Of a stretch of DNA of 21,964 nucleotides, positions 7,163 to 15,236 are shown in pieces (position 1 is the first letter of the stretch; each line of letters opens with the position of its first letter). The notes under the pieces are model-generated. The model worked only from the letters and a program-made list of their open reading frames with translations. It had not been told where the DNA came from and did no database searches. A program made the translations under genes and the position numbers. Origin of the DNA: Bacillota bacterium (lineage in GTDB: Bacteria > Bacillota_I > Bacilli_A > Acholeplasmatales > Acholeplasmataceae); assembly GCA_027620815.1 (NCBI GenBank), contig JAQCDH010000009.1, forward strand, positions 1-21,964. The letters run 5' to 3'.

Positions 7163-8053
7163 ATGAAAAAAGCGTATAATCTCATATTATCATTAACCTT
7201 TTTATTTGTATTTTCTTCTTGTGTTACCTTACCAGAAGATAATCTTCCAGATGAAACAGAAGTGAGTATTTGCAATGAAACTTTTGAAGATAAAATCATC
7301 ACGTTTTGTGATGATTTTGAAACTGCAGTAAATCCGAATGAACAAGGTGTAGATCTATCCAAGTGGGCATTTCAAACTGGAGACGGCTCTCAGTATGGGA
7401 TTCCTGGTTGGGGCAATAATGAAGCTCAGTACTATAGAGAAGAAAATGCATTTGTTGATGGTGGCTATTTAAACATTCAACTTAAAAATGAATCTTTTGG
7501 TGGGAAGTTTTATACATCAGCAAGACTTTGGACCAATAACTTATTTTCTCAAACCTATGGACGATTTGAAGCATCCATTAAATTACCTTTAGGTAACGGA
7601 TTGCATCCAGCATTTTGGTTACTCCCAGATAATACAACCTATGGTACATGGGCAGCCAACGGAGAAATTGATATTATGGAAGCGAAAGGTAGACTTCCTA
7701 ATGAAGCGTCCGGTGCGATTAATTATGGCGGTCAGTGGCCACGTAACACCTATTCTTTTGGAATCTATACCTTCCCTCAAGGACAAACCATTAATGAATT
7801 TCATACATATGCGATTGAATGGGAAGATGATGTCATTCGTTGGTATGTTAATGATAATTTATACTATCAAACAAGTGATTGGTATAGTGAAAATGGCGCA
7901 TATCCAGCACCATTTAATACCTCATTTTATATCATTTTAAATTTAGCACTTGGTGGCACCTTTGATGGTGGACAACTACCTGATGCCTCTATTTTTAATG
8001 AAGATGTTATCATGCAATTAGAATATGTGAGAGTGTTTCAATATTTTAAATAA
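7163..8053 (+). CDS. Surface lipoprotein GH16 endo-beta-1,3(4)-glucanase (laminarinase-like)
   Basis: The 296-residue protein begins with a lipoprotein signal peptide ending in the lipobox FSSC (Cys20), so it should be anchored outside the membrane. The GH16 jelly-roll spans about 48-295. The catalytic signature GEIDIMEAKG gives Glu168 (nucleophile), Asp170 and Glu173 (acid/base). The following RLPNEASGAINYGG and the early WGNNEAQYY segment are typical of beta-1,3-glucanases such as laminarinases. It probably cuts laminarin-type or mixed-linkage beta-glucan into oligosaccharides at the cell surface. It has its own promoter and ends at a strong terminator. No glucan-specific importer is adjacent. 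Confidence 0.92.
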   Translation: MKKAYNLILSLTFLFVFSSCVTLPEDNLPDETEVSICNETFEDKIITFCDDFETAVNPNEQGVDLSKWAFQTGDGSQYGIPGWGNNEAQYYREENAFVDGGYLNIQLKNESFGGKFYTSARLWTNNLFSQTYGRFEASIKLPLGNGLHPAFWLLPDNTTYGTWAANGEIDIMEAKGRLPNEASGAINYGGQWPRNTYSFGIYTFPQGQTINEFHTYAIEWEDDVIRWYVNDNLYYQTSDWYSENGAYPAPFNTSFYIILNLALGGTFDGGQLPDASIFNEDVIMQLEYVRVFQYFK

Positions 8054-8062
8054 GGATTCATA

Positions 8063-8095
8063 AAAAAATAAGCCTGAATGACAGGCTTATTTTTT
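8063..8095. terminator. Bidirectional terminator between convergent genes
   Basis: A stem of about 14 bp (8063-8076 with 8082-8095) has the core AAGCCTG/CAGGCTT and an AATGA loop. It is flanked by A-runs and T-runs, so it works in both directions. The stop codon of the minus-strand gene lies in its right arm. Confidence 0.92.
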
Positions 8096-8674
8096 ATAGA
8101 CATTTAAATATTTAATGGTCCAAAAAGAATGTGTTAAAGCTAGCACGCGTTGGGTAATTCCCATAAACGGTCCAAATTGAAAGATGACAGATAAAATCAG
8201 TAAAGCAACAAGGACACGTACATGATATTTCTTAACATCCTTATCTGAATACTTAATATGTTCAAGTAGAATCAGAAGACCGAGTAATTGAGATCCGTGT
8301 GCTGCAAATAAATGAAGATTTCTTTCAAGATTACTTTGACTCGCTAGTAAAACAGGGATGCCCGGAAGGGTCGTTTTAAAGAGTCCAGCAAATACGATAA
8401 AAATAGCAATAAAAAAAAACATCCATGCCACTTTTTTATGTAATACTGGGGTTTTAACGTTTAAGTATAATCCGTAAAACCAAAGCACAGCACTTCCAAT
8501 AAAAGCGATTTGCATGATCCAAGCTAGATCATAGCCTTGAGGTCCTAATTGAGAAAAGTTATTATTAATGATTGAATAAGACTCAGATGCAAAAAAATGA
8601 GCAACCAAAGCAAACAAGTAAAACCATAAGACACCAAATTTCATCATGATGAGAGGTTGATTGATTTTAGACAT
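8087..8674 (-). CDS. DUF998-like integral membrane protein
   Basis: This 195-residue protein is mostly hydrophobic, with predicted membrane segments at about 12-30, 52-70, 82-100, 121-140 and 152-170 and possibly one more near the C-terminus. NNFSQLG near 38-44, a small polar patch after the first segment, is like that of DUF998 proteins, whose function is not well established. AAGGAG lies just upstream on the minus strand, so the start is reasonable. It is transcribed alone, convergent with the GH16 gene and divergent from the LacI regulator. I recognise the family only moderately and assign no function. Confidence 0.6.
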   Translation of the reverse strand: MSKINQPLIMMKFGVLWFYLFALVAHFFASESYSIINNNFSQLGPQGYDLAWIMQIAFIGSAVLWFYGLYLNVKTPVLHKKVAWMFFFIAIFIVFAGLFKTTLPGIPVLLASQSNLERNLHLFAAHGSQLLGLLILLEHIKYSDKDVKKYHVRVLVALLILSVIFQFGPFMGITQRVLALTHSFWTIKYLNVYKK

Positions 8675-8742
8675 ATAAACTCCTTATATAGAGTGTATCA
8701 TAGTCAAACATGAAGAAAAAATAAAAAAGTTATCGAACATGC

Positions 8743-8771
8743 TTGACAACAACATATAATTAAATTATAAT
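8743..8771 (+). promoter_or_regulatory. Consensus sigma-A promoter of the LacI-family gene
   Basis: TTGACA (8743-8748) and TATAAT (8766-8771) are both perfect and separated by exactly 17 bp. Transcription should begin near 8778, inside the palindrome that follows. A perfect promoter blocked by an operator is typical of an autorepressed regulator. Confidence 0.9.
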
Positions 8772-8775
8772 AATG

Positions 8776-8785
8776 TTAACGTTAA
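8776..8785. promoter_or_regulatory. LacI-type operator at the regulator's own start site
   Basis: TTAACGTTAA is a perfect CG-centred palindrome, the usual form of LacI-family operators. It starts 4 bp after the -10 box and covers the predicted transcription start. The same core occurs in the longer palindrome at 9844-9863 before the operon, which supports one regulator acting at both. Confidence 0.75.
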
Positions 8786-8799
8786 TGTAAACGCTTACA
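8786..8799. promoter_or_regulatory. Catabolite-responsive element (cre) for CcpA
   Basis: TGTAAACGCTTACA matches every position of the degenerate cre consensus TGWAARCGYTWWCA. It lies directly after the operator and before the ribosome binding site, where CcpA would block elongation or initiation. The local LacI protein could also use this site, since CcpA and LacI operators are related. Confidence 0.75.
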
Positions 8800-8809
8800 G
8801 GAGTTCAAC

Positions 8810-9805
8810 TTGAAGGAAAAACGCATACTTTTAAAAGATATCGCTTTAAAATCTGGGCTTGCGATTAACACTGTTTCTAGAGCACTTAAAGATAAAGATG
8901 ATATTTCAGAAAAAACAAAAGCCTACGTTAAAGCGCTCGCACTTGAAATGGGATACATTCCGGATGCGGTTGCAAGTTCTCTTCGAAGTGGGTTTACAAA
9001 AACGATTGGGATTGTCTTTGATAACATTAATAATCCGTACTTCATGATGATGACTGATTTGGTGTACCATGAGCTTCAAAAGATGGGTTATGACATTATG
9101 ATTTATACCAATAGTGGTGATCACGCAAAACTTGACATTATCTCGTTTCAAAAAATGGTTGCGAGACGTATTGATGGTATCATTACGTTTTTAAAACCAA
9201 CTGAAGACGTTGTAAAATTAGCAACGCTCAATCAAATTCCAATGGTAATCCTTGGACGAGAAGGTGATGATGTCGGTATTGATTCTGTCTACACAGATGA
9301 TTGTGAAGGTGGTCGCGCTGTCGCAAAACACTTATATGATAAAAAATATGAACGCGTTGCTTATATTGGTGCACCTAAAGATATTCTTACATCACTTAAG
9401 CGTTTTGAAGGATTTCAAAGTTTTTACTTAGAAAAACATATTAATATTCCTAATGATAACATCATCTTTTTAGAACACGGAAGAATGGAATTAAAACAAT
9501 ATGTGGATTCTTTAATAAAAAAACAAGTAAACGCCATCTTTTGTTTTAATGATACGATGGCATTTGAAGTGATTGATTATGTCATCAAAAAAGGATTAAA
9601 AGTGCCAGAAGATATTGCTGTATGCGGGTATGATAATTTAGAAGAATACCTACATATTCCTGTGATGTTAACAACTGTGGATACCAATAAAAAAGAACTC
9701 GTAAGAAAAACCATTCAAATATTATCAGATCGACTCAAACAATTTGATTTACCAGTTCAAAAAATGGTGAATGCATCTAAAATCGTCATAAGAAAAACAA
9801 CTTAA
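8810..9805 (+). CDS. LacI-family transcriptional regulator of the glycan operon
   Basis: The 331-residue protein has a LacI helix-turn-helix at about 8-27 (LKDIALKSGLAINTVSRALK), a hinge helix near 51-60, and a periplasmic-binding-like effector domain from about 65 (TIGIVFDNINNPYF) to 330. The start is a TTG with a good AGGAG ribosome binding site 7 nt upstream. No ATG before the helix-turn-helix fits as well. It sits upstream of and in the same direction as the glycan operon, with matching palindromes before both. It probably represses both and releases DNA when a sugar from the imported glycan binds. The inducer is unknown, although the operon content suggests a galactose-containing oligosaccharide or a product of one. 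Confidence 0.93.
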   Translation: MKEKRILLKDIALKSGLAINTVSRALKDKDDISEKTKAYVKALALEMGYIPDAVASSLRSGFTKTIGIVFDNINNPYFMMMTDLVYHELQKMGYDIMIYTNSGDHAKLDIISFQKMVARRIDGIITFLKPTEDVVKLATLNQIPMVILGREGDDVGIDSVYTDDCEGGRAVAKHLYDKKYERVAYIGAPKDILTSLKRFEGFQSFYLEKHINIPNDNIIFLEHGRMELKQYVDSLIKKQVNAIFCFNDTMAFEVIDYVIKKGLKVPEDIAVCGYDNLEEYLHIPVMLTTVDTNKKELVRKTIQILSDRLKQFDLPVQKMVNASKIVIRKTT

Positions 9806-9812
9806 GCTTTAG

Positions 9813-9833
9813 ATCACAACGTTGATTTGTGAT
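9813..9833. promoter_or_regulatory. Inverted repeat before the operon: weak terminator or second operator
   Basis: ATCACAA (9813-9819) pairs with TTGTGAT (9827-9833) around 7 nt and is followed by TTAAATA, so it would be a poor terminator for the regulator gene. Its left part also contains CAACGTTG, which shares the AACGTT core of the two operators. That core is centred 33 bp upstream of the centre of the 20-bp palindrome. Confidence 0.4.
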
Positions 9834-9841
9834 TTAAATAT

Positions 9842-9863
9842 TATAACATTAACGTTAATGTTA
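9842..9863 (+). promoter_or_regulatory. Main operator of the glycan operon, overlapping its -10 box
   Basis: TAACATTAACGTTAATGTTA (9844-9863) is a perfect 20-bp palindrome centred on CG. A -10-like TATAAC at 9842-9847 overlaps its left edge, so repressor binding would occlude the promoter. No strong -35 is visible. This is the longer version of the palindrome at 8776-8785. Confidence 0.78.
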
Positions 9864-9920
9864 ATGATTTAAATAAAGAAACTAATCATGGAAACATGAA
9901 AATAAAAAAGGAGAATTACA

Positions 9921-11882
9921 ATGAGAAACAAACTGGTTTTATTTGTTATACTGCTCTTAAGTATAACTTTAGCATCTTGTGTTGGGACAGAAGGTCCAAG
10001 GTTAGATCCAAGTGTCACCTGGTCAGGTGTTGAAGACCAGATGGTCGTAAGAGGAGATCTAATTGATTTATTAGAAGGTGTTACTGCAACACATTCAGAA
10101 GAAGGTGACTTATCATCATCAATTACAATTAAAGATGATGGTGATTTTTCAACGCATTTAGCTGGTGGATATACAGTCACTTATGAGGTTGAAGATACAG
10201 AAGGTGTTAAACATGAAAAATCAAAAAACTTCACCGTTTCTGTAGGACATAATGTTGCAAATGGTGATTTCTCACTTGCATCCTATGGATGGACATTAGA
10301 TACTCCAGGTGGTAATGCAACAGTTGTATATAACGAAGATGGTGCAAATGTTACCATTAATAATGCAGGCACTTCTTGGTGGGGTATTCAATTAAGACAA
10401 GAAAATCTTCTATTTAAAGAAGGAACAACCTATAAAGCAACAATTGTTGCATCAAGTCCAGATGGACGTTCAATGTCTTTTGGTTTTGAAGATCCAAACG
10501 ATGGATTTAGAATGCTAACAACAGAACGTAATGGTTTTCAAGCAATCAATTTAACTGATACGCCTCAAACCTATGAAGTTTACTATACAGCAACTGCGAA
10601 TTTTTCTAATATTAAAGCTGTTTTATACTTAGGAAATCAATTAGAAGAAGATGCTGTTGGTGCTACGCCTCACAGTGTACTTGTTGAATCCATTAAAATT
10701 GAAGAAGTCGTTAGAAATACATCCGTGACATTTGTAGGTATCACCAATGTTGAACTCACTTCAGGAACGACACCAGCAGATCCACTTCAAGGTGTGACTG
10801 CAAGTGAAGGTACAGTAGAAGTCTTAGGAGATTTACCTACAAGTGTGCTTGTACAATCCACTTATGTGTTAACCTATTTAGTGAAACTGAATGATGGTTC
10901 TGTTGCATTCCAAACACGATTATATGAATATAAACTCGCTAAAGACTTTGAATATCAAGCGATTAATGGAGACTTCTCTGATGGGTTTGTAGGTTGGACT
11001 CAAGATGTCATCCAAACTCAGGGAAGTGGTGCAGCAACTTTTGTTGATAACGAGGATGGTACAGTATCCGTCACGGTTACGAATGTATCAGATGCTGCAT
11101 GGCATATACAACTTCAACAAGCAAACTCTGATTTCAAAGCTGGTGAATCTTATGTTGCACGTTTAGTCATCAAAGCATCACAAGCTCGTAAAATTCAATT
11201 AGAAATCATTCAACCAGGTGTTTGGGAACCGATTGCTGAAACAGTCACACTAGATATTACAACCGAATATCAATTATTTGAAGTTCATTTTACAAGTGAA
11301 AAAGATCGTACAGGCGCAAAAGTAGGATTACTACTTGGTAATGTGGATGCACTTCAACCCAATAACGTCACCTTTACTGTCGATACATTACAAGTCTATA
11401 AATATTCACCATTTAATAGTGAACTTACAGATACCAATGAACCATGGGTACTTGATAACATTTCAGGAACCATCAATACCGAAGGATACTTAGAAATTCC
11501 ATTTACAGAAGGTCAACTTGGTGACTTCCCATGGAATCATCAACTTTTCCAAAACCAAGGATTTGAACTTGTTGCAGGTCATACCTATCAAGTTGAAGTT
11601 CGCTTTAAATCAAGTGTTGCTAGAACATTGCGTGCATGGATTGAAGATGCAAATAATGGATTCTCAGCGATTGCAACCGATGCCAAAACAGAAATTAATG
11701 TACTGGCAGATACATGGACAGTCTTAACATATCAAGTCACCATCACTGAAGATAACGATACACTCAATGCAAAATTTGTTGTCATGTTAGGCGGTAACTT
11801 TGGTAATGGTGAATTAGCAGGAGTTGCACACATTGTCACCATTGATTACTTTAGAGTCACAGACATTACCAATCAAGGATAG
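9921..11882 (+). CDS. Multi-module carbohydrate-binding surface lipoprotein
   Basis: The 653-residue protein starts with a lipoprotein signal peptide and lipobox LASC (Cys20). An Ig-like beta domain follows at about 30-107. Three related jelly-roll modules of the CBM4/9 type lie at about 111-262, 347-494 and 498-648, with a second Ig-like spacer at about 268-340. The first two begin NGDFS followed by GWT and contain W..IQL signatures. The third has PWNHQLFQNQGF and a similar order of strands. I find no catalytic domain. It probably holds polysaccharide at the cell surface for the neighbouring hydrolase and solute-binding protein. It is the first gene of the operon, with AAGGAG at 9908-9913. 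The module family is moderately sure; the ligand is unknown. Confidence 0.8.
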   Translation: MRNKLVLFVILLLSITLASCVGTEGPRLDPSVTWSGVEDQMVVRGDLIDLLEGVTATHSEEGDLSSSITIKDDGDFSTHLAGGYTVTYEVEDTEGVKHEKSKNFTVSVGHNVANGDFSLASYGWTLDTPGGNATVVYNEDGANVTINNAGTSWWGIQLRQENLLFKEGTTYKATIVASSPDGRSMSFGFEDPNDGFRMLTTERNGFQAINLTDTPQTYEVYYTATANFSNIKAVLYLGNQLEEDAVGATPHSVLVESIKIEEVVRNTSVTFVGITNVELTSGTTPADPLQGVTASEGTVEVLGDLPTSVLVQSTYVLTYLVKLNDGSVAFQTRLYEYKLAKDFEYQAINGDFSDGFVGWTQDVIQTQGSGAATFVDNEDGTVSVTVTNVSDAAWHIQLQQANSDFKAGESYVARLVIKASQARKIQLEIIQPGVWEPIAETVTLDITTEYQLFEVHFTSEKDRTGAKVGLLLGNVDALQPNNVTFTVDTLQVYKYSPFNSELTDTNEPWVLDNISGTINTEGYLEIPFTEGQLGDFPWNHQLFQNQGFELVAGHTYQVEVRFKSSVARTLRAWIEDANNGFSAIATDAKTEINVLADTWTVLTYQVTITEDNDTLNAKFVVMLGGNFGNGELAGVAHIVTIDYFRVTDITNQG

Positions 11883-11884
11883 GA

Positions 11885-12994
11885 ATGAAAAAACTACTTT
11901 CAACAACCCTTATTTTAATATCACTAGTACTCCTATACGGATGTGTAGAGGATCCAACGGATCCTCCCAATCCGGATGTTTTAATGTATCAAAATCCAGT
12001 ATGGGAACCTATTTTAGCGGATCCTGCAATCATTAGACATGACGGAAAGTTTTATGCGTATGGGACGCAAGATTATGGACAATGGTCTGATTCAGAATTT
12101 GGAACAAGATATACTCCTATCTTAGTGTCTGAAGATTTAGTCAACTGGACATATGGTGGTAGTGTCTTTCAAATGAATACAAGACCGACTTGGGGATCCT
12201 TAAACGCCGGTTTATGGGCACCAGATATTGTTAAAATAGGAGAAAAGTTTTTACTTTATTATTCATTATCTGTTTGGGGTGACCCAAATCCTGGAATTGG
12301 AGTGGCATCAAGCAATCATCCATTAGGTCCATGGACGGATCACGGCGAACTCTTTAGAAGTGAATCGATTGGCGTCAATAACTCGATTGATCCTGCAGTA
12401 TTTGAAGCAGAAGGTAATGTTTATATGATCTGGGGTAGTTTTAGAGGGATTTATGGGATTGAATTATCTTCAGACGGATTATCATTAAAAAACCCTTTAA
12501 CTGCAAAAGACGATAAAATTCACTTAGCAGGATATGAGACATCTTCAGGATTTAATTTATCAACCTATGAAGGTGCGTATATTATATTTAAAGACAATTA
12601 CTATTACATGTTTTTATCACTTGGTTCATGTTGTGACGGTCATAATTCTAGTTATCAAGTAAGAGTTGCAAGATCGTCATCACCAATGGGACCTTATGTA
12701 GACCATAATAACCAATCCATAAAAGGTGCGAACAGAGGAAGACAAGTTCTCTTTGGAAATGCTTATTTCTCAGGACCAGGACATAATGCAGTCATTCAAG
12801 ATGATGATGGAAACTATTTTATCATCTATCACGGATTCGATCGTCGTGAAGATCCATTTTATGGTAATTCACCACGAAGAAGTTTATTACTCGATAAGTT
12901 ATTATGGGATGAAGATGGTTTTCCTTACGTAAAAGGGATGATGCCATCTAATACACCACAACCTTATCCAGTAATTAGAAATAATGAGGAGTAA
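11885..12994 (+). CDS. Surface lipoprotein GH43 hydrolase (endo-arabinanase-like)
   Basis: The 369-residue protein has a signal peptide with lipobox LYGC (Cys20), then a GH43 propeller. Asp46 in ILADPAII (base), Asp169 in NSIDPAVF (modulator) and Glu229 in TYEGAYI (acid) are all in place. GSCCDGHNSSYQV at about 247-259 resembles the SCC.G.nStY stretch of endo-1,5-alpha-L-arabinanases. It probably depolymerises an arabinan- or galactan-type side chain outside the cell. The start is 2 nt after the preceding stop and the ribosome binding site (AAGGAT) lies inside the upstream gene, so the two are tightly coupled. Other GH43 activities remain possible, and the galactose genes downstream argue for caution about an arabinan substrate. 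Confidence 0.84.
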   Translation: MKKLLSTTLILISLVLLYGCVEDPTDPPNPDVLMYQNPVWEPILADPAIIRHDGKFYAYGTQDYGQWSDSEFGTRYTPILVSEDLVNWTYGGSVFQMNTRPTWGSLNAGLWAPDIVKIGEKFLLYYSLSVWGDPNPGIGVASSNHPLGPWTDHGELFRSESIGVNNSIDPAVFEAEGNVYMIWGSFRGIYGIELSSDGLSLKNPLTAKDDKIHLAGYETSSGFNLSTYEGAYIIFKDNYYYMFLSLGSCCDGHNSSYQVRVARSSSPMGPYVDHNNQSIKGANRGRQVLFGNAYFSGPGHNAVIQDDDGNYFIIYHGFDRREDPFYGNSPRRSLLLDKLLWDEDGFPYVKGMMPSNTPQPYPVIRNNEE

Positions 12995-12997
12995 CCT

Positions 12998-14302
12998 ATG
13001 AAAAAAATAATTTCTTTAATCGTACTCACCGTTTTACTAGTCGGACTATCTGCTTGTCGTGGTGGGACAACACCCATTGATCCAGATGATGAAGGTTTGA
13101 TTTCATTAAAATATTGGAATTCACTGACAGGTGCTGATGGTGATGTGATGAGACAACTCATCGCACAATTTAATCAAACACATGCAGGTGAGATACAAGT
13201 GGTTGAAACATTTACGAATGAAATTGATTATTATACCAATATTAACTTACTCATTCCTCAAGGAAGAGGACCTGATGTGATGATTATGCACTCTTATTTG
13301 GTTCAAAGTTATGCCAATAGCGGTATCTTAAAACCCATTGATGAGTATTTATCAGTTTCAGGCGTTGAAGTGAATCCAAATGATTATATTGAAAATGTTA
13401 TGAATTCTTTATACTTTGAAAATGATCTTTACGGAATTCCTTTAGATATTCATACCGTGGGTATGTATTATAATCAAGATTTACTTGATAAGTATGATTT
13501 AGAAGCTCCAACAAATCGTAATGAAATGCTTGCTGCTTCTAAAGTTGTTCAAGAAGGCGAAAAAGCACTTGGTAATACCGTATGGGGACTTCCTTTATCC
13601 ATTGCATGGCCAAGTGAATGGTTATATACAGCGTCACTATATCAACACAATGGCTTAGAAATTGATAATGAAGGTAATCCTGCATATAATTCAGTTGCTG
13701 GTGCAGAAGCACTAAAAGCATTAGCTGATCTCATTCATGTTGAAAAAATAAGTCCAACCAATTTATCAGTTGATCAAGATTTATTTATGTTTCAATCAGG
13801 AAGAGCATTATTTCATATGCAAGGTTCATGGATGCTCAATGCCATGAAAGAATCAGGGATTAATTTTGGGGTTGCCCCAATTTCACAAATGTTTAATGAA
13901 GGATCTGAAGGTTATCACAATTTAATTCCAGCACGTTCTCATACATTTGTTGTTCCTGATCAAGGTGAAGAGGTATCTGATGCAAGAAAAGAAGCTGTCA
14001 TGACCTTTGTGAAGTATTTAGGAGATAATAGTGCATTATGGGCAACTGCAGGTCAAATACCAGCATCTAATATTGCAAGAAGCACTCAGGCATTTTTAGA
14101 TTTAGAGTATATTTCTGATTTTGGTGCCATTGAAAACTTTAGGGTATCTGCGCAATCTCCTTATTTTCATGAAGCATTTTCACCCGTATATTCTCGTGTG
14201 ACAGCAGCTTTATCAAATGCCAACTACTCTTCTTCACAACTCTTAACTGCGGCCGTTGAAGAAGCACTACAACTTTTACAAGAAGCAAGATCTAGAAACT
14301 AA
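12998..14302 (+). CDS. ABC sugar transporter substrate-binding lipoprotein (family 1)
   Basis: The 434-residue protein has a lipoprotein signal peptide with lipobox LSAC (Cys20) and a family 1 solute-binding fold. LKYWNSLTGADGDVMRQLIAQFNQ at about 37-60, GPDVMIM near 91-97 and YGIPLDIHTVGMYYNQDLL near 144-162 are typical of CUT1 binding proteins for oligosaccharides. It should capture the cleavage products and deliver them to the two permeases that follow. GAGGAG just before the ATG also overlaps the end of the GH43 gene. The ligand cannot be read from the sequence; operon context suggests a galactose- or arabinose-containing oligosaccharide. Confidence 0.93.
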   Translation: MKKIISLIVLTVLLVGLSACRGGTTPIDPDDEGLISLKYWNSLTGADGDVMRQLIAQFNQTHAGEIQVVETFTNEIDYYTNINLLIPQGRGPDVMIMHSYLVQSYANSGILKPIDEYLSVSGVEVNPNDYIENVMNSLYFENDLYGIPLDIHTVGMYYNQDLLDKYDLEAPTNRNEMLAASKVVQEGEKALGNTVWGLPLSIAWPSEWLYTASLYQHNGLEIDNEGNPAYNSVAGAEALKALADLIHVEKISPTNLSVDQDLFMFQSGRALFHMQGSWMLNAMKESGINFGVAPISQMFNEGSEGYHNLIPARSHTFVVPDQGEEVSDARKEAVMTFVKYLGDNSALWATAGQIPASNIARSTQAFLDLEYISDFGAIENFRVSAQSPYFHEAFSPVYSRVTAALSNANYSSSQLLTAAVEEALQLLQEARSRN

Positions 14303-14303
14303 T

Positions 14304-15236
14304 ATGCAATCTATTCAGTCCTACAAAACACGTCAAAGAAAAAACATAATCAAACAACTGCAAAGTATATCTTTTGCTTTGCCGTTTTTGATTGTGTTCT
14401 CCATTTTCTTTATTTTCCCGTTTTTTTATGGGATTGTCATCAGTTTTTTTGATTGGAATTTTTTCCAGCCTGAAAAGACAAGTTTTGTTGGATTTGATAA
14501 CTTTTTAACAATTTGGTTTAATGATGAAAGTATCTTTTTCGATTACTTTTGGAGTGGCTTAAGAAATACTCTCACATTTGTTGTTGTGATTGTACCTTTA
14601 GTTATCATTTTCCCATTGTTTTTATCGATTCTCATCGATTTTGAACCAAAAGGATATAAGATTTTTAGAACGATTTTATTTTTACCTACCATTTTATCAA
14701 TTTCTTCTGTCATTTTAATTTGGCAGTGGCAGTTTTATAATAATGGTGGTTTTATCAATGCGCTTTTAACAGAAGTAGGATTAGAAGAAATCCCGTTTTT
14801 ACTCCAACAACCATGGGCATGGATGGCAATTATCATTGTCACCATATGGTGGACCATGGGAACCAACATGGTGATTTTGGGTGCTGGGTTAAAAAATATT
14901 GATAAAACCTTGTATGAAGCAGCAGCGATTGATGGTGCAAGTTATATGCAAACATTGCGTTATATTGTGATTCCATCTCTTGCACCACAAATGATCATCG
15001 TTTTAATTACAACCGTATTAGCATCATTTAATATTTATGGGCAACCTGATTTATTAACAAATGGTGGTCCTGACTTTACAACAACCGTTCTCATGATGCG
15101 TATTCGTCCGCTTGCATTTGGACCTAACGCGAGACCAGGTATTGCTACTGCAATGGCAGTTTCGATGGGAATCATCATGATTATTATTAGTTTTATTCAA
15201 CTTAAAATTATTCAAAAACAAGGAGCGACCGAATGA
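14304..15236 (+). CDS. ABC sugar transporter permease (MalF/UgpA type)
   Basis: This 310-residue protein has about six membrane segments (approximately 22-44, 88-110, 120-140, 172-196, 228-246, 280-300). The EAA loop YEAAAIDGASYMQTLRYIVIP at about 204-224 contacts the ATPase. It pairs with the next gene as a CUT1 heterodimer. The chosen ATG lies 1 nt after the binding-protein stop. A TTG at 14256 in the same frame would overlap the upstream gene by 47 nt and add a polar extension, so I reject it. No clear Shine-Dalgarno is close, so translation probably re-initiates from the upstream gene. No ATPase gene is nearby. Confidence 0.92.
   Translation: MQSIQSYKTRQRKNIIKQLQSISFALPFLIVFSIFFIFPFFYGIVISFFDWNFFQPEKTSFVGFDNFLTIWFNDESIFFDYFWSGLRNTLTFVVVIVPLVIIFPLFLSILIDFEPKGYKIFRTILFLPTILSISSVILIWQWQFYNNGGFINALLTEVGLEEIPFLLQQPWAWMAIIIVTIWWTMGTNMVILGAGLKNIDKTLYEAAAIDGASYMQTLRYIVIPSLAPQMIIVLITTVLASFNIYGQPDLLTNGGPDFTTTVLMMRIRPLAFGPNARPGIATAMAVSMGIIMIIISFIQLKIIQKQGATE

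Noticed and set aside
7619..7940. Overlapping frames on both strands inside the GH16 gene
   Set aside because: They lie within a gene with a complete catalytic motif and show no independent signals.
14256..14303. TTG start for the first permease overlapping the binding-protein gene
   Set aside because: It would add a polar stretch unlike permease N-termini and overlap 47 nt of coding sequence; the ATG 1 nt after the stop is simpler.
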